This document shows, one piece after another, positions 50,307-62,900 of a DNA stretch of 64,000 nucleotides. The notes under the pieces are model-generated. The model worked only from the letters and a program-made list of their open reading frames with translations. It did not search any database and had not been told where the DNA came from. Origin of the DNA: Sisyra terminalis (lineage: Eukaryota; Arthropoda; Insecta; Neuroptera; Sisyridae); NCBI GenBank assembly GCA_958496175.1, contig OY292274.1, forward strand, positions 50,850,630 through 50,914,629. The letters are read 5' to 3'. Both the position numbers and the translations under genes were made by a program. Every line of letters begins with the position of its first letter. The stretch's first letter is position 1.

Positions 50307-50700
50307 GTGAAAAGCGTGTTCAATATTGTTTTGATTTTTTTCCCTCTGGAAAAGTTTGCTCGATCGGAAAGTGTGAAAAATATATTTCGAATCCTAAAAA
50401 ACACTAAGTGTGCTACTTCACAAGTTTCTGTTCACTATTTTTTTGTGGACAAAGTTGATTTTCACAAATGAATAAATTATATGTGTGAAAAACGTGTGCT
50501 CCAAAAATGATGTCTCCAGTTTTGTTAACACGGAATAGTTTGCCCTGGTTGGAAAGTGTGGAAAATATTTTCCAAGTCTTAAAAACCACATATTTTTATT
50601 CAAAACTTTATTGTAGGAAAAGTTGATTTTCACAATTGATGAAAACATTTGGGTGAAAAGCGTGTTTAATTATGCCTCGATTTTTGTTATTTTTGAAAGT
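50307..50700. repeat. Degenerate tandem repeat, unit about 170-178 bp, 2.2 copies
   Basis: Units start with GTGAAAAGCGTGTTC at 50307, GTGAAAAACGTGTGC at 50485 and GTGAAAAGCGTGTTT at 50653. Each full unit contains TTTGCYC, GGAAAGTGTG, AAAATAT and AAAGTTGATTTTCACAA in the same order. The unit size is typical of insect satellite monomers. Open frames on both strands here are by-products of the repeat. Confidence 0.75.
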
Positions 50701-51799
50701 TTCGGGTAAATAAAGTATATGTTTATTAATTAATATTATTATGAATTGAAATGAATTTTATTTAGATTCATCAAAAATTAAAGTTACTATTTTGATGGAT
50801 GAGTAGCAAGTTTTAATCATAGAAATTTTTGGTCCATAATAAGCTCTTAAATAGAACATTTAAGATTTTTAAGATAGACTTAAATTTCACGGAGAACTAT
50901 ATTAATACCACCCAAACTGTAATAAATATTAATTTATTTTTATATTTTTTTATCGAAATATTCCTTCATTTAATTTGAGCATTAATTTGGTTATTGACCG
51001 CTTGTTATAGACCGCACTCTTGTGTTCTTTATCTTTTTTTCAGTGGTCAAGTAAACTTAAATTGCAAAATGGTAAAACAATTAAAAATCATTAGTCGGAT
51101 TGCTTTAATTTATTGATCAATTGTAAGTCTGTGATCAACAAAATTTAATTCAATGAAAATTTATGAGATGCTATAATGCTCCTTTTGACCTCATAAAATC
51201 TTATGATAGAATCGAGAGGACAGCTGTGTATCAAGTTTGTATCATGTATTTCTCGCAAAATGTTGACGTTGCATTTAAAAGTGATAACGTACTCATAATC
51301 ATTGTTGTTTGAATTTCCTAGAACAATGCAAGAATATATTTCCGCTTGTAATTGCCATTTTCGTATCACATTGAATGAGGCGAAGTTGAATGCCAAACAA
51401 TCGCACTGATTTTAAAGCGAATTGTGTAATGTGTTTTTTTTTTTTTGTAAGAGAACTGATAAGCAAGTAGGGCTTATCCTTTTTTAGAATTTTGGTTTTT
51501 TATTGTATTGCAATATGTTGAAGACTGTTTGTTGGCGCTTTCACTGTCAACAGAAAATCACACTAGTGAAGAAGCACATTATCGTGTTTTGTCATGTAAG
51601 ACTTTCAAAACGGCAAGCTATTATTAATCTGACATCATTGACATTCGCGATTTGCTTTTGCAAACCTTTAAAAATCAATTAATATTGAGTTTGATAAAAA
51701 TACTTTTTATATCCCGAGCTTACGACTTTCTATTCTATTTTTTTACAAAAATGGAGTTCAGTTGAAATCAAAATTTCCAATTTCGAAAATATGATGATA

Positions 51800-52825
51800 C
51801 TAGTAGTTGCTCGTTGCATTCGCAACTAAATGTTTTATCTCAATAAAATGTTTAATATGCGATAATGTTAGGAGTTAATCAACAATCGAAATTTTAAATT
51901 TAATAATCAAAGTGTTATTAATATAAAAAACAGTTTATCTAAAATTTTATTAAGAAATAAAATATAAGTGTTTTTTTTTTATATCATTTTAATAACATGT
52001 TAAAGAACGTCATTTCACTAAATTAGTATGAAAGTTTAATACTTATGTAGTATTTATACCAAATAGGCGATTTTAAATTTTGGTTCGTTTTTCAACAATC
52101 AAACTTTTTAAAATCTATTTTTTATGGTTGTTATCTGGAGTAATTATATGTTCGCCTGAAAAGCAACAAGGTAGCAATTTTTGCCATATATTTCACTGTC
52201 AATTCAAATATAAAATCTTCGATACTAACTTTTTTCGGTATTAAGAACAATTTGAAAAGCAATTATTGTTATTGAAAATAAATAAAATATTCGAGTTTAC
52301 TTCCACGCTTTCCACCTATTTCCAATAATTTTGTACGTACAACGTCTAAATGTGCGAAATCGAATAGCTTTTTAGTCATGTTAACTAACATAAAGAAAGT
52401 CATTATTTTTTTTGTTTTACATTGTATTTTCAAATATAAGTGCACATTTGTATCGATGAAATTATATAAATTGTATACGATGCAAATATATAATAAGAAA
52501 GGGTTTTTGAAAATTTCTCCCCTAAAAGAATGAAAACGGTAGCAAAGTTTGTAAGGGATAACGTTTAATAAACAATCGAAATTTCAAATTTAATATTCAA
52601 TCAAAGTCCGTTTAAAGCAAAACGTTATTACTGCTTAATATAAAACAAAGTTGATTTATTATTAGAAACAAAAACTGAGTCTGCTTAAAAATTTAAACTC
52701 TGATAAATAAATATATCTGAAAAAGTTAAGTTTAGTTTAAAAATGAGCATTATGTTTTTTGGCTTTCACATATTGTAAACCTGAAAATCAGAAATACGTA
52801 TTCACAAATAAATACATTAGTGAGT
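51800..52825 (-). mobile_element. Helitron-like non-autonomous element (copy B)
   Basis: Its left edge, read on the minus strand, is GTTGC-loop-GCAAC hairpin (51806-51826) followed by TACTAG, the hairpin-plus-CTRR structure of a Helitron 3' end. From about 51870 it aligns with 58316-59261 (shared blocks: CAACAATCGAAATTT, AACGTCATTTCACT, GGCTTTCACATATTGTAAAC, AATACGTATTCACAAATAAA). Homology stops at about 52825. Confidence 0.6.
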
Positions 52826-52868
52826 GAGTACCCTTACCAAGGTGTTGAATGCGTAAGTGGGGATAACA

Positions 52869-52881
52869 GAGCGCATGCGCA
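52869..52881. promoter_or_regulatory. NRF-1/Ewg-type palindrome
   Basis: GAGCGCATGCGCA contains the palindrome GCGCATGCGC, the binding core of NRF-1 (Erect wing in flies). It sits in a short GC-rich patch just outside the right edge of element B, with a TATATATAAG 40 bp downstream. No gene was recognised next to it. Confidence 0.3.
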
Positions 52882-53084
52882 TAGCCCATTTTGCACGGAC
52901 GCACGGCAAGATAGCCAATTTATATATAAGATGCTATAATTATAAGAATCATTCTTTGCAAAAGTATAATGAATAATTTAAAATTTCGCGTTTTGTTTAA
53001 AAAAATCGAACAGTTCAAAACTTTCATTTAAAAAAACATAAAAATTGGGAAAGTTTAAAAATCAGTATGAATCATATTTTTCAA

Positions 53085-53160
53085 ACTGTTATTTACAGTT
53101 GCTTTATACTAAGGTCCTTAGCGACTCTACGGTTGAAATAAATTGTCAATCTATATTAAA
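53085..53160 (-). repeat. SINE body fragment
   Basis: TTATTTACAGTTGCTTTATA, CTAAGGTCCTTAGCGACTCT and the following GGTTGAA match the tRNA-unrelated body of the SINE at 35962-36126. The tRNA-like head is missing, so it is a truncated copy. Confidence 0.6.
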
Positions 53161-54076
53161 AGTTTGCTCATTAAGAGATAACCATTTCTTTGTGAAACTT
53201 TGTTGCATTTGGTAATATAGTAAATAATTCAACTTCTTGGGGTGTAAACCGAATATCGTGGCTGCGCTTGCCAAGTTCCACAAGTACATTTTTTTTCATT
53301 TGTATATTTTATTAATTAAAATTAAGTAATATTGGGTAATATATTATGTGTGTGTAATATGTGTGTAAATATCAGGAATTTTTTTAAATACAAGATGTGT
53401 AGAATAAATATTTTAGAAATTGCATTAAAATGTTGGATTTATTTCCTTTTCTTTATTAAATAATATAATATGTATTTTGCTATTGCTCCAAAACCTTACG
53501 AAAATCACATATGGTATTTGTCGGGCACAACGACGATACGTCTTTCCTGATTTAAAATTCAAGTCAAGAAAGCTCCAAAATGTGCAAAAGGTTTTAAGAA
53601 ATTTTCGGTAAGGAGCATATGTCATTTTTCGTTCCAAACACAAATAACATAAATCTTTATCAATTCTTTTATTAATCCTTAATTTTTTATCCTCAAAAAA
53701 TAAAGCCTGTATTTAGTTACCAATTTGTTTCGCTACAACTTTAACCTGCAGATGTTAAACTTAAGATTTTCAAGTTTATCAACTTTAAATGTGTTTTGAA
53801 GTTGAATGCTAGTTGATTTTAGTGAAATTTTTGTTAATTAAAACCAATAATATATATTAGTACTTTATGCATGAATATTGATTGGATAAAATCTTTTTCT
53901 AAAGATTAAAAATGTGTATTTAAAGCTATCAAAGACTCAAGATATATGGACGCAAAATCCAAAATATTTATTAGATAGGTTTCTTTAAAATCAGAGTTAT
54001 TAATAATCTTTTATCGTATCTTAAGTTTTTCGCTTGCGTTAAGTTCCTAAAAGTACATGTCATAAGTTTTAAATGT

Positions 54077-54195
54077 AAGGCATTTAAAGGCGTTTTAATG
54101 TTCAAAAAGTCTATTAGAAACCATTTAAAGTTATTAAAGCTATTTTAAATGTAATGATTTGAAAATGCCTCTAATTGTCTTTTTTTTGAACAGGG
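54077..54195 (+). repeat. Short palindromic MITE, copy 4 (best preserved)
   Basis: It runs from GGCATTTAAAGGCGTTTTAA through ATGTTCAAAAAGTCTATTAG, CATTTAAAGTTATTAAAGC and AAAATGCCTCTAATTGTC to TTTTTTTTGAACAGGG. The right terminus is the inverse of the CCCTGTTGAAAAA end of copy 1. Confidence 0.65.
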
Positions 54196-54807
54196 ATAAT
54201 AATATTGATAGTTTTCCTTGTCTCTAACATGCGTGTGGCTATACTAAAATACATCAATCTGTTTTAAATACTTTGCTCATCCTATGGAAAAGTTCTTCGG
54301 CATACTTGAACTTTGTTCAGTAAATACTCTCACTTGCTTAATTGTACGAAATACCATATCAACGGTTATATCATATCCATCACATGAATGTTTTGTGAAT
54401 CCCAATTTACCTATTACCCTATTTACTTAAAAAAAATATCCTACTACTTAGATTTGTCTCTTTGAAAGGCTGAAAATCATTTTTAGAGTAATTTTGACAT
54501 TGATTGTCCGGAAAGTATGTGTAGGTTTTGAAGAAAAATTGCAACTCATTATATTTAAATTTTGGTGTACATTTATTACATTATATAGGCTTCTCTATTC
54601 TACAACCCCTATCTTTATCTTTCAGGTAACTTAAAAATTTCACTCAGACCTGTTGAAAAAACAGCACTAACTTTATGGATTAACTCTTATAACTTCACCA
54701 TGCTAACACTACAAATTTTAAAGTAGATTTCTTGTAAAACTGCTTTTCAAAAATATATTTAATCTTTCGTAGGTACTTTAAAAATTAGTTAAATTTCTAT
54801 TACATTC

Positions 54808-54848
54808 TTCCTAGTAAGTACTAGTTCCTAGTAAGTTCCTAGTAAGTA
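54808..54848. repeat. Microsatellite, 11-bp unit TTCCTAGTAAG
   Basis: Three units TTCCTAGTAAG occur in a row, with an interrupting TACTAG after the first. Confidence 0.7.
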
Positions 54849-55510
54849 AACAAGCATTCGAATCAAGTGAAAATGGAACAAAAACGGTGTGCTGTGCTTT
54901 CAAATGAATATTTTCATAGATTTATAAATAATTGCAAAGTTTTAACTCAATTTGTTGAGCTTTTTACATTCACTATAAAATGGTTTTTGGTGTATATCTA
55001 CATTGTTGCACAAGTAGGCACGCTGTTTAAACAATTAATTGTAAAATGTCTTCTTAAGTCCTTGTTCTTGTTTTATATTTTTTTTTAGAATTAAATTATT
55101 TGATTTGCTTTGAAGGTAAGGTTTTATATATTGAAAAAGTTTCAATTTCAATACATACACTTAACGATTTACTCAATGACCTATAAGATCTTGGAAAGTT
55201 TACATAATTTTTACATTTCATTATATTGGAAGTGTATAGTACATATAGAAATGTGTGAAATTTGTACTGTTTTCTTTAAACCATGATATTTTATTTGCTA
55301 AATATAATCAAAAATTTTGTTTTTATTGAAGTATATAGCCAATTTTGGAATACTTAATTTTTTAGTTCCTTCTCTTTTAATAATAAAATGATGTTTATAG
55401 GACGTAAACTTGATGATTAAAAACAATGCTTAATACTGTAGTTCTAATTAAATGAAAAGGAATCAGGTGAAAAGACCACAGATAATAGTTTTGACTATTT
55501 ATTTATGTAT

Positions 55511-55550
55511 ACGATGTTTCGTCGGTCTCATTCCGACATCATTTGGTATT
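55511..55550 (-). ncRNA. Hammerhead-ribozyme-like motif, copy 3
   Basis: Minus strand: AAATGATG, a perfect stem GTCGG-AATGAGA-CCGAC (55521-55537), then GAAAC, ATC and GTA. GAAAC and the GUH-type triplet are intact, but the CUGAUGA core is altered (ATGATGT). Stem I is not clear. It has the same element order as the motifs at 8.05 and 20.7 kb. Confidence 0.35.
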
Positions 55551-55739
55551 TGATGATCTGATCTGATGATGTATCAAGACCTGAAGATTTTTTAATGTAG
55601 TTCTAATAATTTAGGGTGTAATCAATCCATTCATACCTATTGTATTAAGTAGTATTATTTGTCAAGTGTAAGCTTGAACTCAGTATATCGTTGGAAACCA
55701 TTTAAATATTTAGTGTATCGAGGGAACAATACATGGAAG

Positions 55740-56350
55740 ACTTTTAAAAGATAATGTCACGATGTCCTCTTCAGCCCCATTTCCAGCGTAAGCCTCTCAG
55801 ACACTCTACAAACATTCTACATACAATACTTGGCAAACACACTCTAATTGAATGGACATGTTCATTTTTTCTCGATTTTATATATTCGAAGAAGCGCAAA
55901 TTCATGCAAATATGGAATGCGCAACATTGCCGATAGATTCTATTTCTTATATTTTCTGTATTGTTACGGACTGTGACCACATCAAAACACACAAAGGTCA
56001 CTGTCGTTTTATAACCCTAGAAATCACGAATGGGTCTCCATATTTTTCTCCTGCGACGCTCAAAAGGCACAAAAGGAAACATTTAATGTGACAATATCAT
56101 AAATCCGCTTCAATAAAAAAAAATAGCAGGCAGGAGCAAATATGAGAACTGCCATTCGAATGTCTCAAACTGCAATCCATGTTAGCCAATGGAACTACAA
56201 GTGTTAATGAGTAATACACGCAGTTATTTTGTGCTTAACTCATCGAAACAACCCAGACTTGTCGAAGATGCCGCCCGTTGAGGCGCCTCTTTCTGGCCTT
56301 CAGCTATGCCAAATAGGTCGCTGAACTTTTTGCTACTTCACCTGCTTTTG
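55740..56350. other. GC-richer region of unknown nature
   Basis: Frames of 60-79 codons are open on both strands at 55754-56091, and a patch at 56255-56345 reads GATGCCGCCCGTTGAGGCGC then CTCTTTCTGGCC. None of the frames shows a domain I know. An AATAAA occurs at about 56110. It could be old transposon sequence or a conserved non-coding element. Confidence 0.2.
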
Positions 56351-57989
56351 AAATATACAACAAATAAATTTACACTTCAATTTCGCGAAAAAAAATCAAA
56401 TGAAACAAAATCTTAATCTTTCAAGTTTTACTTTCTAAAAATACTTAATAAACAATAAATTAAATCCTTATTAAGTATAAGCAGTTCTATTTTTCTTAAC
56501 AGCAACTAATTATAACTATTAATCAGTAAATCAATAAATATAAGTTACAATTTATTAACGTTAGTTAATATCAGCAATTATAATCGTTACTGCGTTGATC
56601 TCCAGATTTAATAAATATTACACTAAATTACGTCCATAAGTACGTTTATGATTAATTCAAAGTCTATAAAAATCAAATATCTAATGTATAGAATGCGTTG
56701 ACCTAATAATCGAGGAATAATTACAGTTATGTAAGTACACACCGAAACATTGTCCGATTACTAAACGTATTAGCGATTGATAGATGGATGTGTGGCATAT
56801 TCTTTAGAACTTATAACTAGTAGTGAAATATCCTGGGCCATTTATAATATGGTAATTAGTTTTGATGCATAGGTACATAGTGCAATTGTACTTATGCACA
56901 CAGACATATTTGAATAATTGGTACGTCGTTGATACAAATGAATACTTGCTTAATGTCCATTGGACGGCTACTGGACTATTACGTATTGCCTAATTATAAT
57001 TCATTCAGTTTTCATTTACTTGTTATATTCGATTATTTTTAACGATACATATTTTATTTATTGAACTCTTATTTTTATTGAAACAAAAAATAAAATTAGG
57101 CCAGTAGATAACATACTCCTTAATATCATGTAAATGTATTTAACATTTCAACCTCTTGATTTTTTGTCTATTCAAACTAGATGTGATTTATTCAAAAGCT
57201 TTCACAAATTATTGTGATGTTGTTTTGCCTTTCTAAAGTTAGTACAAAAATTCTTAAATTAATTATTATGTAACATAGAAAAAGACAATTTTTTGTTGCA
57301 CCAATCTTCAATATGTACCTACCTATTTAATTTTATAATAGATATGGTTTTATACATTTAAGATAGTATATTTAAGTAAGCACAAACAATTTATCAACCA
57401 AAACGTTGACTTTAGCTCAAATTTAGTTAATTTAAAATCTCTACCGCTTTTCAACACAATGCAACTGTAAAAAATTTCTAATCATATTTCATGCAGGAAT
57501 AGGTTCATTTAATGAAGATTTGTTTATTTTCATTGCCGTTACTATAATTCCATCATAAATAATAAACCAATCATAAAAATACTTAAAAAAAGAAAAAGGA
57601 TGCCTTTGAATGTAGGCGGCATTTACGATTGATTTAACCATTTTCATGTAGCTACATTTTGTATGGTCCTTAAAATTGTGGAAATATTATTATTAGGATT
57701 CAAAAATGCAACATTGTTGTTGCAAGAAATATGGTAGAACGAAGTAAAAGTGAGGAGCAAAATTAAGTAATTTAGGATCAATTAATACAATTAACCCTAC
57801 AATGGTCTTTCAATCCAAAAAAGGCTGGAAAAGCGTCTTGATATTCATAGAATTATTCTTACAAAACCTGTACCGTTTATACCAGGGCTTTTATTCGGGT
57901 ATTCGTTTACATTAAATTCTATTTTCATTTTTAATAAAAATAAATTTTTCAGGGCATTGAGAATCAATCTTCAGGAAATGTATGTAATA

Positions 57990-59941
57990 CTAGTTGAACC
58001 CGACAGACGTTGTCCTGTCAGTCTTTATTATAATAGCTGTTAATAAATGAATTTCATTTTATTAATATTTTCAAAAATAAATTAAATTTTTATTTTCAAC
58101 GACAGATTTATATAACTTGATAATATTTACATGATTTACTTGCGCTTATGTATTCCTTTGCCCTTATATTTAGAACTTACTATTCGTGATTATTGATTAT
58201 TGATTTTGACGGGACTTTTATTGGCAGGTAGCTGATGTAATAAGGAGTAACTTAGGCTACTTTTATTTTAGATATAAAATATCTTTTATTTTAGCAAAAC
58301 AAAGTATCGTTGCAATTGAACAATCAACAATCGAAATTTTGAATTTAATAAGTGTAACTAATAAATAAATAATTAATTAATAATTAGTTTCTGTTTTTGT
58401 TATACCATTTTAATAACAACATTTTAAATAACGTCATTTCACTTAATTAGTATGACAGTTTATGTAGTAGGTATTTACACCAAATACCAAAGCGGCGGTT
58501 TTTAATTTTTGTTTGTTTTTCAACAATCAAAGTTTTAAAAATCTATTTTTTATGAACCAATGATTGTGACCTGAAGCAATCATATATTCTGCTGAAAAGC
58601 ATTAAGGGGGCAATTTTTTATCATATATTTCATAATCAATTAAAATATACAATCTTCCAAACTAACTTTTCTTCGGTATTTAGAACAATTTGAAAACCAA
58701 TTATTGTTATTGAAAATACATAAAATATTCTAATTTGCTTCCGCGTTTTCTACCTATTTCCAACAGTTTTTATGTACAACGACCAAATGTGCGAAATTGA
58801 ATTGCTTTTTAGTCATGATAATCAAAATAAAGGTCATATTTTTTTTCGTTTTACATTGTATTTTCAAATATAAATGCATATTTGTGCCGATGAAATTTGG
58901 AAAGTATTTTCTTTATAGGATGCCGTCATATAATAAGATAGGGTTTTCGATAATTCCTCCTCTAAAAAAGTGAAAAATTGTAGCAAATTTTGTACGGTAA
59001 AACGTCTAATAAACAATCGAAATTTAACATTTAATTATCAAAGTATCGTTAAAGACGAAACGTAACTACCCTTTATTATAAAGCAAAGTTGGTTTAATAT
59101 TAGAAACAGTAACTTTGAGTAGGCTTAAAAATATAAACTCTGATAGATATATCTGAAACTGGTTAAGTTAAGTTTATAAGTGAGCATTAAGTTTTTTGGC
59201 TTTCACATATTGTAAACCTAAAAATCCGAAATACGTATTCACAAATAAATACATTAGTGAGCAAATATCGAGAAATTCGGAGAACTAAAAGAAAATGGTT
59301 TAATTATATAGTTGAAATTCAGATATTTTAATAAGTGCATAGATACACAATGGTTATACTTGATTATGGAAGAACTGGGTTTCGTGGAATTGAACAAATT
59401 TTAATTTCGCGGTAGTTTTGTACATTGCAATAGTGTAATAGTTTTGAGAAAAAGGTTCATTCGGGAGTTGGGACAATGAAATGGGGTTTCTACTAATATT
59501 CTAAATATAGACCTTTTACTTCTATTATTTTCACGCGAGTATTTTGATAACTTTCGTCTTTTTTTAGTCATAATTTAGACCAACTTTATTGAACTTGGCG
59601 ATATTTTTTATTTATGTATAGATGCTAGTTGATTTATGGATTATTTGGTTTACGGTTGGTATACTTACCGTAGGTATACGCAACAGACATACTCTTTTTA
59701 GATATTTATAAATATTTTTTGTAAATTAATTGATGATTATATACAAATATGATATTCTAAGCAACAGTATATTAAATGTGTCTTTTTAAAGTCGACAAAA
59801 TAGTGTTTTTAAGTATGATTATGTTTTTCGTAAAAGAAATAAGAAAAATAAAAATTTTCATATACCACTACAAATAGCAAATCTAAAAAAAAACATAATC
59901 TACACTTACGTCACGCAGAGGAAATCGTGGGGATCAGCTAG
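57990..59941. mobile_element. Longest copy (A) of the Helitron-like family, CTAG ends facing outward
   Basis: Right end (plus): CACG-loop-CGTG hairpin (59912-59929) then GGGATCAGCTAG. Left end, read on the minus strand: GACAG-loop-CTGTC hairpin (58002-58019) then GGGTTCAACTAG. Both look like Helitron 3' ends, so they face outward, and their last 13 bases are alike (ACTAGYTGAWCCC read inward). 58316-59261 matches copy B and 59320-59941 matches copy C. No helicase or other coding sequence was seen, so it is non-autonomous. Confidence 0.65.
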
Positions 59942-62900
59942 TTTTCAATATAATAATATTAAAAAAATGCAGTTGTATAATTCTTATTCATAAATTATTT
60001 TATTCTTTTACAGTTTTGTCTTAAGTACAGCTGAGCTAATTTTATTAAACATGTTTCACGCTTATAATTTGTATGTTTAATAAAATAACACGTACATACT
60101 ATTATCGATTTGATCCATATTACATTATCTAGCTCATATAAAAGTTTTTATAATCATTATCGCTTTAAATACTTAAATAATGCTAGAATTTAAAAGTGGA
60201 AAAAAAAACTTTTTTCTGTTTAAAAAAGAAAATTCATGTGATATATAAGACTGTTTTGCTAGAGGACTTGCTATAGCACTTCTTAAAAATAAAAGTTTTT
60301 AAATGAATCTCTTTATTCATATTTTATGTGTACACCTATGCTAATAATTCACAACATAAAATATGAAAAGAAATCTTATCTTAGTTCAAAAATCAACGAC
60401 GAAATTAGATAGGCAGGTATTATTATAAAAACTATTATTGTTGTTCGTGAGTAATGAATTTTATTATTATCATCATTTTTGTATGTTTATTTATTAACGT
60501 AGGTACCTTTTTATTTCTTAATAGATATTATCATAGCTAAATTATAGTATAAAAATAGGAATTTTCTTAACCCAAAGACATAACGGACATCAAAACATAC
60601 AATCGATGATATCGTTGCAAAGACGTTTTTATAATTTATATATTGGTATGAGTGTTTTGTTTATTTAAGATATCAAGTTCTTAGAGTTATCTTTTTAAGG
60701 ATCAAATGGGAGAAAACCGTTGTCAATTAATTGTTATAATATTTAGAAAACAATGTGAAGATTGAGGTTAATTTTATAGTTTTTAATATAAAAAAATACG
60801 TGCATGATAAATAAATTAGTAATTAAAATGTCTTTCAATCCATAAACATTCGTAATAGGTATTAAGCTACTGATGGAATGTTGATTTTTAAAATTATTTT
60901 TTGACATCATTGAATGTGAAATTTAATTTAGAACATTTTTAAGAAGACAATTTTGTCTTTGTTATTTATAACTGGTGTAATTTACTATGCAAACGAAAAA
61001 AATTAAATTTATTTGCGAAAAACAGTACCAATTGTTTTACCAAAAACTTGGTCAGTGGTAGTATTTATGGTTGTCTTTATATTTTGTATTCAATTAGCGT
61101 CTAGTTACATTTATCTTGCGTAGGCTAATTTTGAAAGACATAGTAAAAAGTTTGTGTTTATAACGGAAATCATGGTTATTATGAAAATTTATGAAGTAAT
61201 CTGTCCATTTAACTGGATTTAATGCAATAAAATTGCATAATTTTTTTCCTGAGCGTTTTATTATGTTTAGATAGACATCAGGTCGCCAGTTAATTTGAAG
61301 TCATGATTCACAAATTTTCTACAATATCATATTTTGTCTATTTTTTTTTTGGTTTTAAGCAGTAATCTTGTCAAGTTTTATGTTTTTCTTTTCTTAGAAA
61401 TATGATTTTATTTTTAAAATTTTAACTATTTCGGTGTAGATAATTTTTGGCGTTTTGGTATGAAAATGCAGATTATCTGATTTTGAAAAGTTCCTCGTAT
61501 TACACATGTAGGTATAATTACATATGTAGTGAACCACATTTTGGTAATACATTGATTGCAATACAACTATGTATAATGTTTGAAAAGTATTTAACAAAAT
61601 TGGTTCAATTTCAATAGTTGTGATTTAGAAAGTTCATTAAATTTGTTTGTTACATCTTTACAATTTCGTTATCCTTCTTAAATATAAATGTACGATATTT
61701 TTTAATATCGTCTGCTATTTTGAATTTAGTCCAGTTCGATTCATAATACATGCCGTATAGCCAGTACATTGTTTCATATTATGAATATTGAATTTTGTAT
61801 TAATAAAAATAAATAATTTTAATATTAACTCGAGGTTCAAATGGCATCAGAATATATATTTATTTATGACCTATTTTTTTTTTCCAATTTAGTAATTTCC
61901 TCATGGTTTTCATAAAGAAAAAATAAAAATAGAAATGTAATCAAATATACCAATATTGTATTGTTAAAGCATGATACATTTTCCTTCAAGCGTCGTATCA
62001 ATTCCAGGTAGCAATATTCTTTAATGAAATACATTTTATGGATTTTCATTCTCATTTCAAACATCCTCGATGCTTTTTTTCCTAGTTTGAAAGTTTCCTT
62101 CTTGAAGCTTAAAATTAAGATATGAAGGCGTTACAGACCTTAGGAATGCTTGAAATCAAGGGAAATCCAAAATTTTGCAATGTAATAGAAAACTTTAGAG
62201 TGATTAAAAATAATTTAATGATTATGTCATTTATAATGGAATATTTTTCTTTTTAAAATTCATAGATATTTATTGCTTTTAAGATATATGTAGGTTCTTA
62301 TAATAACTGTGCCATTTATTTTAAATGAGGTCTACCAGATTCTCTACTAAATTGAGACATGGAGTATACTTATTTGATTAGTACAATAAAGAAATAATAC
62401 ATAGTTACCGAGAATATAATATTATAATACTTATAAAATTCGCTTTGCGGTAGGTAAAATCCGAGTATGTAAACATTATACGAAACAAACTGGTATTTGT
62501 AAATTAAATACGTTAATGCTGCCTTAATTAACTCGAATGTGATTACCGAGTTCGTGTTTTCTTAATCCTGGAACGCTTTTTATTATTAGAAGATACTACA
62601 TACACTTATTGTTATTAGGTTCATTGCATAAGTCGTTGTCGACGACGACGATGATGATTATTAAGATTACTTACGATAACGAAAACGATAGGTACTCTCG
62701 CTTAATCTTTTACAATTGGTTTTATTTGTGCACTTAATAGTTTTTTCGTCCTACGTATTTATTTGTGACATATTATGGTAAATAATGATTAGTTAATTAT
62801 ATAATTTTCAAAGAACACGAACAGGAAAGCTAAAGAAATCCATTTATATTTAAAATAGGTAAAGGTATAAGTGAAGTTTCCGTCTTTAAAGGTTTAAGAT

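Larger units (their letters stand above)
49534..50815. repeat. 80-bp direct repeats flanking a hAT-like insert and a tandem array
   Basis: 49534-49615 and 50737-50815 share ATTATTATGAATTGAAATGA, then AAATTRAAGTTACT and TGGTGGATGAGTAGCAAG-type sequence in the same orientation, about 1.2 kb apart. Between them lie the hAT-like element (49641-50259) and the tandem repeat (50307-50700). The direct copies are probably two units of the same larger repeat. Confidence 0.6.

Noticed and set aside
50177..50648. Overlapping 73-76 codon frames on both strands
   Set aside because: They coincide with the hAT-like right end and the tandem repeat units and repeat with the array period.
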